This document shows, in pieces, positions 54,026 through 64,000 of a DNA stretch of 64,000 nt. Made by a program: the position numbers and the translations under genes. The DNA lies in NCBI RefSeq assembly GCF_019175385.1, contig NC_083338.1, positions 61,908,884 to 61,972,883 of the forward strand, written 5' to 3'. Position 1 is the stretch's first letter, and each line of letters starts with the position of its first letter. The notes beneath the pieces are model-generated. The model saw only the letters and a list, made by a program, of their open reading frames with translations, was not told the origin of the DNA and did no database searches. Source of the stretch: Lycium barbarum (lineage: Eukaryota > Streptophyta > Magnoliopsida > Solanales > Solanaceae).

Positions 54026-55558
54026 TTACCTGTGCGTGTGGCTACTCTTCGCTCTAATTTCCGAATTCTTGGTATGTTCGGCAATACAAAGAGCAGTGTA
54101 GGATAAGATAGAATTCGAATCAACTAATACACATGTCATAGAAAATGCCGAAAAAGTACATGTGGCCGCGTCTGCGGGAGGCTCAGGGTCCTGTCGTCCT
54201 GTCAGTGCATATAGGCGATGCGGAAGACTGGCTGAACTAGGTGCCCTTCCTCTACCTCGGTCGCGGCCCGCTGGGGCCTGATAAGTCTGTCCACGAGGGC
54301 ACACGGTCGACGATGAACCGATCGCTGATCCGGCTGGCTGAGTTCGGCCTCCTTCATCCTTTAGTGGGAAATCACTTACAAAATGGTCAGTTCGACCACA
54401 GGCAAAACAACCGCTGGTGTCTAGGTAGCACTGCCCAGAGTGTGGCTTGCCACACCGAGCACATCGTGGTGGGGGAAGCCCCGTCCCGCTAAAATTAGCT
54501 CTGTACTGGGATCCTGAAGCTCTAGTACCCTGATCCGGTCCCGAATAGGTGGAGCGGTCAAATCTTCTATCCGCAAATCGAGGTGGTGCACTGGCCACTG
54601 ATTGGCCTGGATACCAAGACTGCTCTTGTGCCTGCCCCCCTCTATACTCGCTTCTAGCCCCAGAAGATCTGCCCCTTTTTTTGGGACCCCTATCTGGATA
54701 ACGCTCCTCTCTCCGTGACTGGTACTGTTCTTCCAGATTTTGGGCGTGGGCCTGGATGCGGGTAATAGTCATCCCGTCCTGGAGTGAAGCCGTCAAGCAT
54801 TCCTTAACCAAATGTGGCCCTAGTCCACTCACATATCGGTGCACATGATCTCCCCTATCAGCTATCATGGCTGGGGCATAACTTGATAATGAGTTAAAAC
54901 GGAGGTTGTATTCTCGGACGCTCATATTTCCCTGTCTCAGGTTCAAGAACATATCGACTCGAGCCCGTCGAACCTCTGGCGGTAGGAAATGTCGCAGGAA
55001 CGCCTCAGTGAACTCCTGCCAAACCGGAGGGGATGCATTTGCTCCCCTCGATGATATCCAACTACTGTACCACAGAACTGCCACATCCCGCAGCCTGTAT
55101 GAAGCCAACTCTACGGATTCGGTATCTGAAGCATGTATAATCCTCAGAGTCCTCAGCATCTCATCTATAAAGCTCTGCGGGTCTTCCTCTGGTTTTGACC
55201 CATAAAACTCTGGCGGCTTCAGGGTAATAAATTCACGGGCTCTTGCACTTACCGCCCTGTCTCCCAAGTCTACATCTTTCCGCTGAACCTGTGCGGCAAC
55301 TAACTGGGTCAATAACTGGATGGCCTCTGCCATCTGCTGGCCCGGAGCTGCTGGCGGTGGGACTGGAGGTGCGGGGGCTGGAGCTGGAGCTGGAACTCTT
55401 TCCTGCTCTGCTGGTGCAGGGGGAGCAGGAAAAGTCTGAGGGGGAGCTTCATTATGAGATTCTCCTTCTTCTAGCTCCCGTTCGACTCTTCTCCCAGCCA
55501 CCGTCTCGCCCTTCTGGGCTGCCCTAGCTTTCTTCTTTGGCGGCATTACTGAAACCAT
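54026..55558 (-). CDS. gag: E7 gag with truncated protease start
   Basis: Longest uninterrupted gag here, 510 codons; the likely start is Met5 (MPPKKKARAAQKG). A basic N-terminus and Pro/Ala-rich linker (to about 75), gag core about 108-260 (EFYGSKPEEDPQSFIDEM, LRDVAVLWYSSW, EAFLRHFLPPEVRRARVD, SSYAPAMIADRGDHVHRYV), basic Arg/Gly-rich stretch to 340. The knuckles are CARCGKPHSGQC and C384-X2-C387-X4-H392-X4-F397, where the last Cys is Phe. Near 445 it enters protease (YALTGRQDPE), but the active-site stretch reads VLVDSNSILSY where E1 has ALIDPGST, and the frame ends about 35 codons later. It could make particles for trans-mobilised copies; the lost Cys may weaken RNA binding. Confidence 0.88.
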   Translation of the reverse strand: MVSVMPPKKKARAAQKGETVAGRRVERELEEGESHNEAPPQTFPAPPAPAEQERVPAPAPAPAPPVPPPAAPGQQMAEAIQLLTQLVAAQVQRKDVDLGDRAVSARAREFITLKPPEFYGSKPEEDPQSFIDEMLRTLRIIHASDTESVELASYRLRDVAVLWYSSWISSRGANASPPVWQEFTEAFLRHFLPPEVRRARVDMFLNLRQGNMSVREYNLRFNSLSSYAPAMIADRGDHVHRYVSGLGPHLVKECLTASLQDGMTITRIQAHAQNLEEQYQSRREERYPDRGPKKRGRSSGARSEYRGGQAQEQSWYPGQSVASAPPRFADRRFDRSTYSGPDQGTRASGSQYRANFSGTGLPPPRCARCGKPHSGQCYLDTSGCFACGRTDHFVSDFPLKDEGGRTQPAGSAIGSSSTVCPRGQTYQAPAGRDRGRGRAPSSASLPHRLYALTGRQDPEPPADAATCTFSAFSMTCVLVDSNSILSYTALCIAEHTKNSEIRAKSSHTHR

Positions 55559-55657
55559 AACATAGGTATAGGAAAAGAAATATGGAAGCCTGATAGCATA
55601 GCTCTATCGCACGATCTCAGAATACAAAGGTCACATTTCCTGAATGCCCTGTAGCCT

Positions 55658-55697
55658 CCTGTCTATAAGTATGGCGCGCTACACACCCATAGACAAG
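55658..55697 (-). promoter_or_regulatory. Leader stem-loop with GCGCGC loop, E7
   Basis: Minus strand: CTTGTCTAT pairs with ATAGACAGG, GGTGTG with CATACT, loop TAGCGCGC (palindrome 55674-55679). Relative to E6 the stem changes T-A to C-G on both sides and the loop changes from one six-base palindrome to another. Confidence 0.65.
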
Positions 55698-55739
55698 ACT
55701 CTACTGGACACGGCTCGTAAACAAACCCCTAGGACCGAA

Positions 55740-55757
55740 CTGCTCTGATACCACTTC
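55740..55757 (-). promoter_or_regulatory. E7 primer binding site
   Basis: The minus strand reads GAAGTGGTATCAGAGCA after the LTR; initiator tRNA-Met type. Confidence 0.87.
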
Positions 55758-58700
55758 TGTCACGACCCGACTAGGGGCCGTGACGAGTACCCGATACTTG
55801 TACCGAGCTCCCTTATCTATCATATTACCTTTACCTCTTAGCAAGCCGTGTAAACAGAGCCATTTTTTTGTATTCTTTGACATTAGCAGCGTCATTCTGA
55901 ACATAAACTAGTAAACTTCGTTGTTACTTTATACAACAATCATGCCGAGACACCATACATATATCTGTACCTGACTGACTATACATATCTGTCTACGAGC
56001 CTCTAGAAATAGTACACTTATACATAGAAAGGGCCGAATACTGTCGTGCCCGAATATACATACACACAAAATAGTACCGCGGGAGTGAGGCTCCGGAACA
56101 ACTGGAGCACTGTAGAGTACCGCTGGTAGAGCTCCTAAGAATCACGTCCACCTGTCTGCTGACCTGCGCGGCATGAAACGCAGCGTCCACAAGAAGGGAC
56201 GTCAGTACGAATAGTGTACCGAGTATGTAAGGCATAAAAGATAATATAAACAGTAACCTAGAGTATGATTTACAATATCATGGAGTCATAGGACATATAA
56301 TGAGGCAGGAAGGTAACCTGTACGTGGGAAGGCCCCTTTTCAGGTCGGCTGTCATGTAGGATTGTCTTTTCACCTTTGAAACGTTTCTTTTCATAGGCAT
56401 AGGAATTAGCATTTATATATTACTTATTCTCGTGTACAGAAAACAGTACATTTCAGTAAACAGTATCTTTTATTCACATTTACAGACGCCGAATACACCG
56501 GCTCTCCCAACCCCCTCCCCAACGGTGTCCCAACACATTACATCATATATATATCATACATTAGATATATACAGACGCCGCGTACGGCTCTCCCATACCG
56601 CGCGTCCGGGCATCCCGTGTCCAGGATGGAATCCAGCTGAATCAGGTGGTAATATAACAGTGGCACTTCCCCTTCCCCATATACATATACATATACATGT
56701 ACATTTACTTCTCTCTTATACATACACATGTCCCATATACAAGTACTTACCTTATATATATACAAACCCATACACATCTACTTGTAGCACCTAACTAGCA
56801 TGCACGGGAGTCCAAGGAAAGTTACGCCCATCGGAGTGACGTAAAGTCGGTAGCCTCCGATTACATTATGGAGTACTTGTGATCGCCTTGTCTCACCTTG
56901 AAGGGACGAGTATTTTAAGGCGAGACTATCAACGGAGAGTAGTATTACAGTAACCGTAGAATGAAATCGTGGGTATCATAGATGACAGTCATAGGCTTTG
57001 GAGTCTTAGAAAGTAAAGTTATAGCTAGGGAATATAAATACGATTCAAAAATTAGTTTATCAATTTCATATTCACATTGGACCCTTAGCTTAAAAATCTT
57101 AGTCGTAGAATCGTTCCGGTCGGACTTGTCATAGGTACATTCTCTTGTCTAACATTGTCATTATCATTATCCCCATAGAAACATTCTCGTTAGAGTAGTT
57201 ATAGTACTTATCATTCGGTAATGAGGTCGGGATCAAAAGTCCCCCTTGGATTTACTTCAAGTAAGTCAACCAACGCTATAGGAAAATCCGAGAGTAACGG
57301 GCCCACCTCGGGCCGGATGAGGTAGCGTGTACTAGTTGCATATGTTACATGTCGTGTCATTACTTGTGAGGGTTCTAGGGTAATCGGGTCCCATTTATGC
57401 AAATTATAGGGGTCTAGGAGATTTTTCCGACCATTGGCACACTTTCTAGTTCAATTCTATTGAACAAAAGGTAGAAAACTTTAGGTGCGGATTCCGGGGA
57501 ACAGAGTTGTCCCCGAGGCTCGTACCCAACTTATTTCTGCTAAGACATGCCATAGAAAGAAGGGTGAAGCCTTACATACCTCTTCCGCTCCTTTTTGCTA
57601 TTCCAAATTCACGTCGCAATCTCGTCAAAATCTGCAACTTGGTCATAGTTACCAAAACTCTTATTAGCATACTTAGAGTTAGAATCTTAAGGAAACACTT
57701 GGCTACCGAAATTTCGGCAGCATTTCCTTTGTACATACACCATCCTCAACATTCAACATAGCCAAATTCTCAACCAACACAATCCGGGGATTCAAACCCG
57801 GCCAAACAATTAACATAATCAACAATCGCACTAGCAATTCACATATTTCATCCAAGATGCATGATTTCAATTTATTACTTTCTTAAAAACCTTCCGACTT
57901 CAATGAACACGATAACAACCTTATAGTATATATTCCAACGACATCATACCAATATCATTACATGTTATCCATGCAAGAACATTATTCTTCAATATACATA
58001 ATCTTCCAATTACCAATACTTTACCAAACTTACCAAGTCTTTACTTGCAATATGCAATCTACAACACAACAACTAAAACACTAAATATAACTTGCTCATT
58101 ATTCTTCAACAATTCAACACATATACACGACTACATATGCCATATACACGGCTCCAACATGCATACACCACTACAATCTCTCCAAACTCATTCAACTTCC
58201 ATTTTCCACATATCATTCACAACAATAACAACCAAACATTAATTAAAATAATTGAAGCATGACTCCTACACACATATATATATATATACACGGCCATATA
58301 CTATATTCCTCTCCTTCATGAATTTCATTCATTTTAGCATACTACAACACATATAAACCATGTATAACACATAAAACAAGATTGAAATTCACCTTTCTTC
58401 TTCAACTCCTCACTTGCCTATCTCTTGGCAACTTGTATGATTTTGAATCTTTCTTGCTCCAACAACAACTCTACCTTGTTAAGCACCCTTTTCTTGGTAG
58501 GAAATGATTTTTAAGGGAATTTTTATCAAATTTCCTTGGAATTTCTACTCTTGGCCGAAAGGCCTCCAAGGTTTTCTCCTTCTTTTCTTTCTTTGGTTTT
58601 CTTGAAGTTTCTAGACAACTAGGTGATAAAGATGACTTAGTCATCTATTTAATTCACACAATACAATTCACTTTGGGCCTAGCCCATAAGCATGGCCAGT

Positions 58701-58938
58701 TGGGCCTCTCTTTTACTTAAAAAAATATTTCAAGCCCACTTTGTATTCTTGGCTAGTTCTAATAATTTATGAAACATTTTTCCGACTTCCAAATTTGCCC
58801 TTTGTCTTTCTCCATATTTCCACTTCTAGACTTTTCATAGGCAACTCATGTGCCAAACAAAATAAAATGTGGCCTTGCTTGTCGTCTTTCCGCGATTGTC
58901 TTGAATTATTCGATTGCACGAAAATGCAGGACATAACA
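55758..58938 (-). repeat. E7 5' LTR
   Basis: 3181 bp, near-identical to 50162-53332, with small differences in AT and CA repeats (TA run at 58266-58278). Its terminus is TGTTATGTCC on the minus strand against TGTTATATCC in the other copy. Cassette 56164-56225. Confidence 0.92.
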
Positions 58939-59602
58939 CACACACACCCACGGTTTCACACACACACCAAAACTACGAAATTCTCGTTTATTCTCAATCC
59001 TTATAATATTCATACAAATTCCATAACACAAAAGTAGCAAACATTCTTACCTTTTCTTGAAATTCCGACTTGCCGCAAACATGATTCTTTCGCCAAACAA
59101 ATTGTATCACGTCGGAGAGCGTCTTGAACTTACTACAAATACAAAAAGAATAAGATGTTTGGATCAAACTTGGAGGCTAGAGAATTGTTCCTCTTTTCTT
59201 TTGCTATGGCCGAAACCCTCTCTAGAGGTGTTCTTAATTTTTTTTGTTGATTTTCTTGACTTTTCAATGGATAGGCATGAATATATACTTATCATTAAAT
59301 GCTCACATGGAGCTCACATGACCAATAAGTGGGGTTTGGGCCTTGGCCCCTTGGCCGACCACCCCTAGCACTTGGGCTTCAATTTTTCTTTTTGAGCCCA
59401 ATTAGTAAAAATATCGTTTTGTAATTCCCGAAACTAATTTCCGAAATTCCAACTCTCACCCTCAGCCTTCCCCGATGTTTTTGCACCAATAGTTTCATAA
59501 CCAACATAGGCATATTAACTAAAATCAAAGTATTGCCTTATAACATACAAGTCCTAATTATTTCCAAGACTTTCCAATTATGCGAAATTACGGGATATAA
59601 CA
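58939..59602 (-). repeat. E6 middle LTR, part after E7
   Basis: Continues the E6 LTR from the CA repeat (CACACACACCCACGGTTTC) to TGTTATATCCCGTAATTTCG on the minus strand. The same segment is at 45166-45826. An extra 13-bp GAGCTCACATGAC-type repeat at 59309-59321 and loss of one CAATTTTT unit distinguish the two. Confidence 0.88.
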
Positions 59603-59639
59603 TTCTCCCCCCCTTTTAGAACATTCGTCCCCGAATGTT
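59603..59639 (-). promoter_or_regulatory. E6 interior 2 polypurine tract and stem-loop
   Basis: Same tract and stem-loop as interior 1 (stem 59620-59639). Confidence 0.78.
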
Positions 59640-59802
59640 AAATTAGTCTTAAAAAGTCTTATGAGCATAATGGGGGAGTCTCTCTTTATAACTAGCACAC
59701 ATGATTTATTCGTCAATTAATGCAACAAACTTAAAAGTTTAGATTACCTGTGGGCGTAGGAAACAAGTGGGGATATTTCCTCCTCATCTCCTCCTCTGAC
59801 TC

Positions 59803-60585
59803 CTAGGTCATCTCTTCCCGGTTGTTGTTGCGCCATAGGACTTTAACAGAAGGCACTTCCTTAGTGCGTAGTCTCCTGACCTGCCGATCCAGAATAGTTA
59901 CAGGCTGCTCTTCATAAGATAAATGCTCCGTTACCTGAATATCATCCACTGGGAATATCTTGGAAGGATCACCAATACATTTTCGCAGCATAGACACATG
60001 AAATACCGGGTGTACGACCTCCAAATCGGATGGTAAGTCTAGCTCATAGGCGACCTCGCCTATCTTCCGAATAATCTGATATGGACCGATATACCGCGGG
60101 CTTAACTTACCCTTTTTGCCGAATCTCATAACACCCTTCATAGGCGACACCTTCAGAAATACCCAGTCGCCAATCTGGAACTCTAACGGTCGACGTCGTC
60201 TATCTACATAAGCTTTCTGTCAACTCTGTGCAGCCAATAATCGTTCCCGAATAAGTTTTACTTTGTCTTCTGCTTTCTGGATCACATCTGGCCCAATTAA
60301 TTTAGTTTCGCCCACGTCGAACCAACCAATAGGAGATCTGTATTTTCTACCATAAAGGGCTTCGTATGGTGCCATCTGAATGCTGGAGTGATAACTATTA
60401 TTATAGGCAAATCTATAAGCGGCAAGTGATCATCCCAGCTGCCTCTGAAATCAATAACGCAGGCCCGCAACATATCTTCCAGCGTCTGAATAGTGCGCTC
60501 GGCCTGCCCGTCGGACTGGGGATGAAGAGTTGTACTGAGGCTCACCTGAGTCCCTAATCCCTCCTGAAATGACCTCCAGAATAAC
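59803..60585 (-). pseudogene. pol: E6 interior 2: integrase C-half and chromodomain
   Basis: Near-copy of interior 1. [20 protein letters not shown] starts after the fusion; a one-base deletion near 60411 shifts the frame inside LIEFAYNNS. Upstream of MSPMKGVMRFGKKGKLSP a stop replaces the Arg/Gln of the KVKL...QSRQK segment near 60221. The open end 59803-60150 has GPYQIIRKIGEVAYELDLP, HPVFHVSMLRKC and VKVLWRNNNREEMT, then the same stop as interior 1. Here PIGWF is intact, so the interior 1 TAG arose after the duplication. Confidence 0.84.
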
Positions 60586-60589
60586 CTGC

Positions 60590-61500
60590 GGATCTGGCCC
60601 TCTTGGGCGGCCTCCTATCCCGATCTCTTTTAGAATAATCAGCTCTATGTCGGTCCTCCATGCCCAGGGCATAAGCCTGTAGTTGGGCAATATCCATGTC
60701 TGCCTGCAATGCCACCGCCATACAGCCATCAATCAAATAGCGGTCTAACCCCATTACGTATCTGTGCATCCGATCGGCCATATCTGCTACTATGGCAGGT
60801 GCATACCGGGCCAAAGAATCAAACTCCATATTAAACTCACGGACGCTCCAACCCCTCTGCTGCAGATGCAAAAATCGGTCAACCCGCGCCCGCCGTAACT
60901 CTGGGGCAAAAAGTGGTGAGTGAAAGCAGTCACGAACTCGTCCCAAGTAGCTGGGGTAGCACCCACACCCCTGGATAGCTCCCAGGACTCATACTAGTGA
61001 GCAGCAACATCCCGTAGTGTATGCGAAGCCAACTCAACAGACTCAGTCTCTGAAGCCCTGACCAAGTCTAGTGAGCGCCGCATCCCCCGAATAAAGTCAT
61101 GGGGGTCCTCGTCGGGCTTAGACCCGAAAAACTATGGAGGGCCACACGATAGGAACTCTCGAACTCTCAGGCTGTCACGTCTGTCGTCGTCATCATCATC
61201 TCTCCGCCCGCGTCTGCGAGCCTGTCCCGCTACCAAAGTGGTCAATAACTGCACAGCCTCTCTCAGTGTCCTGTCCTCCGCCCCTGGGTGAGGAGCTGGA
61301 GGCTCGGGTACGGGTACTCGGGCCCCTGGAGCTGCTGATGGACCTGCTCCAGGCTCCGCCGGTGGTGTAGCGGATCCCTCTGAATGGGGCACAACCTCGG
61401 GCAAATCATAATCACGAGCCCGGGTAACTCGCTGTGCCAGACTAGTCCCTGCTATCCCTGCCTTGCCCTTCTGGGCCGCCGTTGCCTTCTTCGGAGGCAT
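60590..61500 (-). pseudogene. gag: E6 interior 2: gag fused to integrase
   Basis: Gag from MPPKKATAAQKGK near 61500. It is stopped by TAG at about 61132-61134 (FLSCGPP-stop; interior 1 reads GPLEFFGS) and again shifted by one lost G near 60904 in the PPELRR codons. The later frame, APELRRARVDRFLHLQQ to [20 protein letters not shown], continues through [11 protein letters not shown] into the fusion (HFRRD, stop). Interior 1 lacks both of these lesions but has its own stop after GMED, so the two decayed separately after duplication. Confidence 0.86.
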
Positions 61501-61607
61501 CACTGCAAACACAATAACGAATAAGATCAAAATCATCCTAATAGCACAGCTCTAACGCACGATCTAAGATTCCAAAGAAGAGTAACACCCTAAATGCCCT
61601 GTAGCCT

Positions 61608-61647
61608 CCTGTTTACAGATGTGGTGCACAACACACCGATAAACAAG
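61608..61647 (-). promoter_or_regulatory. Leader stem-loop with GTGCAC loop, E6 interior 2
   Basis: As interior 1 (palindrome 61624-61629), with one T-to-C change in the stem. Confidence 0.6.
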
Positions 61648-61686
61648 TCTCTACGAGACACGGCCTGTAGACATTCCGAGGACAAA

Positions 61687-61704
61687 CCGCTCTGATACCA
61701 CTTT
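61687..61704 (-). promoter_or_regulatory. E6 interior 2 primer binding site
   Basis: AAAGTGGTATCAGAGCGG on the minus strand directly after the third LTR; initiator tRNA-Met type. Confidence 0.87.
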
Positions 61705-64000
61705 TGTCACGACCCAACCCCGTAGGCCGTGACTAGTGCCCGATCTGGGCACCCAAACTCATCTATCAAATACATTCAAGTAAATAGCAGAAGCCGACAA
61801 GGCTGTATTTACAAATTGAGATAATTTCCAGAAATATTTTGGCAGAGTCTCCTTTGTTTTTCAGAATATCCAGAATAACCCTGTACACAGCAAACACCAA
61901 CAAAGGCCACACAGGGCTATCAAAGCAACGTATAAACATATGCGGACCGGCCGCCTCGGCGTATGGGATCGCCCAAACAACATATACACATATCCATACA
62001 GAAAGACCCTAACCCACAAACATATCCACAGACCTCTAAACAGACCGACAAAATCATATGACGGGACAGGGCCCCCGCCGTACCCAAATAGTCAGATATA
62101 CAGAAATATATATACATAGCAAAAGATGTATGTACCAAAAGTGGACTCCGGATCAAAGGGAGTACTCCGAAATAGCAGAAAGTGGAGCCTACAGTGGTGG
62201 ATCACCTGTGTCTGTACCTGCAGGCATGACACGCAGCCCCCGAAGAAAGGGGGTCAGTACGAAAGATGTACTGAGTATGTAAAGCATAGAGTACAGAAAT
62301 ATGGGCCACAACTGAAAGCAAACAGATACAAAGGGAAGTACTGAATGATATAGCAAAATTTGTATCAAAACATATATATATAATGCAAATAAAATCATGC
62401 AAAGCTCAGGAACGTGGTCACCACTCCGACGCTAGTGCCACACACAGCATAACACCAGAAGGTTCAAATCTCCGTACATCCCCGAGCACACATATCAGCA
62501 TAACATATCACCAGCCATATCACAGCATAACTCCAAACGGAACCCGGCCCTATGGCGAGGTCTCGGGAACCGTAACACAGCATACGACCGAATTTATCAT
62601 AGCGCGCACGAATCATAGCCGGCCCGGGAACCGGTGAACGAAATCATAATAATGGCACGAGCAGAGTCGTGAGCAAACAATGCAATTTGTATATAAAAAT
62701 ATTCTTTGAAACTTGACAAAATCATAAGTCAACTCATTAGTCAAAGTAATCGAACAATTAGTCAATACGGGGTTCGTTTCAAAAAAGTATTTCCAACATA
62801 GTATTTATGGTTCAAAATATAATTTCGAATATCGTGGTAGTCAAAACATTATTTTATGATAGCCAAATTCATAAACAAAAGTGTCTTGCCGACATTATAC
62901 AAGAATGGGCATAATAGAGCAAACAAAGAAGTCTCGGGGTTAGCGGGCCCACCTCAGGTCAAATCGAGGTGGCGGCATGAATCACGGACATTTGGGGTCT
63001 ATGGAATCATACATGGAAGTTCGAGGCAACTTGGTCTCATTTACGAAAGTTTCGGACATTAGATCACTTTTCAACATAATAGGAGTTTTATAATTCAATT
63101 CAATTGAATGAGTGGTACTAAATTTCCAATTCGGATTTCTAGGAACAGAATTGCCCTCTGGGCTCCAATATCGACCTAGTATACCTAAGACATGCCAAAA
63201 GAAGGAATGGTTAGCCTTACATACCTTATATGTGTCTTACGCTCGCCCAAAACTCAAGTCCCGTTTCGCTCAGAATCTGCAAATGGTCAAAGTTACCAAT
63301 TAGGGATTTCAAGGCTTAAGAATTCACTTAACCTCATTTTTATCTACCGAAATTTCGGCAGCATTTCCCCTGTATATATAACACCCCCGAGACTTAGCTC
63401 GGCTCAATAAACATCAACCACAATATCACAAACATCACAAGTCATACAAAATCACTCTAACGTCAATATTCTTTCTTTCTACATAAATCAACAACTTTCA
63501 TCCAAACTTCACAACATCGAACTAACATCCACATTATCATATTCATTTACTCATTCAAAGTTATTCAAACACATTCCAATAATATTCCAAGCGATATACA
63601 TGAATTTAAGCAATCCGCTACTTTCCATATTCTATTCAAAACTTCTACGAATGCACAAAACTTCCCAAATCACATTGTCTTCCTTCCAAATTTATTAACA
63701 ACAGCCATAATCCACATTTAAAGTCTTACTTCCACAATTATATAATAATACACATAAATCATATATTTTCCCATAAAAACCCGCAACCATTTCAATGCCA
63801 ATTCAACTCGCTAAACATTCATTTACGTCATAAATGCCACAACGACGCAACTAACAAACTAAACAAAAATCAAATTCGTCTCCTTCACCATAACATGGCT
63901 CACGGCCACTTCATCACACACACACACACCCACGGTTTCACACACACACCAAAACTACAAAATTCTCGTTTATTCTCAATCCTTATAATATTCATACAAA
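61705..64000 (-). repeat. E6 third LTR, runs off the window
   Basis: 2296 bp shown, near-identical to 47931-50161 and, from 63911 on, to 58939 onward. There is no insertion at the CA repeat (63915-63930), so it is the empty site for E7. Cassette 62218-62277, promoter-like block 63345-63380. Confidence 0.9.

Larger units (their letters stand above)
50162..58938 (-). mobile_element. E7, gag-only element with 5S-like module
   Basis: Minus-strand element of 8777 bp inserted in the middle E6 LTR, flanked by CACAC in a CA repeat (50157-50161, 58939-58943). The third E6 LTR shows the empty site near 63915-63930. The LTRs differ at few positions, so E7 is probably among the younger insertions. Order on the minus strand: LTR, primer site, stem-loop, gag with protease start, 5S-like module, PPT, LTR. 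There is no pol. Confidence 0.93.
44309..64000 (-). mobile_element. E6, tandem LTR-internal-LTR-internal-LTR array
   Basis: Minus-strand array inserted in E4 gag: LTR 44309-45826, interior 1 45827-47930, LTR 47931-50161 plus 58939-59602 (split by E7), interior 2 59603-61704, LTR 61705 to the window end. Both interiors share the same gag-integrase fusion, so one shortened element was duplicated by unequal exchange between LTRs. The right end and second target copy are outside the window. The left flank is GCTGA. Confidence 0.88.

Overview
The window is a block of nested LTR retrotransposons from a large plant genome. I see no host gene, no tRNA and no intact autonomous element. All coding sequence is gag-pol of Ty3/Metaviridae chromoviruses of the Tekay/Del type: a single gag-pol frame, CCHC zinc knuckle, FIDD reverse transcriptase box, HHCC and DDE integrase, a chromodomain-like C-terminal tail, a primer site matching initiator tRNA-Met, and very long LTRs (about 2.4-3.9 kb). 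LTR ends of the TGTTATATCCCG / GGGTCGTGACA type and this chromodomain tail are what I associate with Solanaceae-like eudicots; that assignment is inference.

Layout. E1 (minus strand) is the oldest host: its 3' LTR tip and integrase lie at 1-1823 and its RNase H-RT-PR-gag at 22300-24939. Two elements sit side by side at one site in E1: E2 (plus, 1824-12098) and E3 (minus, 12104-22299), with the pentamer TAGAC (first copy TAGAA) before, between and after them. E1 gag is cut by an LTR start (E8a, 24940), which is cut by another (E8b, 25039). This junction was then tandemly duplicated as two 1014-bp copies (24517-25530, 25531-26544). E8b (to 27997) is interrupted by E4 (minus): 3' LTR 27998-30393, pol 30599-32764 and 42614-44308. 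E4 carries E5 (minus, 32765-42608, TSD GTAGG) in its RT region. Its gag carries E6, a tandem array LTR-internal-LTR-internal-LTR from 44309 past the window end. The middle LTR of E6 is split by E7 (minus, 50162-58938), and the first LTR keeps a remnant of the same E7 insertion. The deepest path is E1>E8a>E8b>E4>E6>E7.

E3 and E7 keep gag but have no pol. Where pol should be, they carry a non-coding module with a 5S rRNA-like segment (box A, intermediate element and box C recognisable). E5 carries the same module next to a decayed RNase H-integrase-chromodomain remnant. E2 resembles E5 but lacks the 5S-like core.

Several RNA-like structures recur across elements whose intervening sequence has diverged. 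(1) A stem-loop about 40 nt after the primer site shows a six-base self-complementary loop (GTGCAC, TGTACA or GCGCGC) and covarying stem pairs, like a retroviral dimerisation hairpin. (2) A three-hairpin cassette in the LTRs has compensatory changes. (3) An AACATTCG/CGAATGTT stem-loop precedes the polypurine tract. (4) An LTR promoter skeleton runs TATA, CCGAAATTTCGG, then AGGTATGT. These and the 5S-like module are the main candidates for undescribed biology. All comparisons were made by eye.
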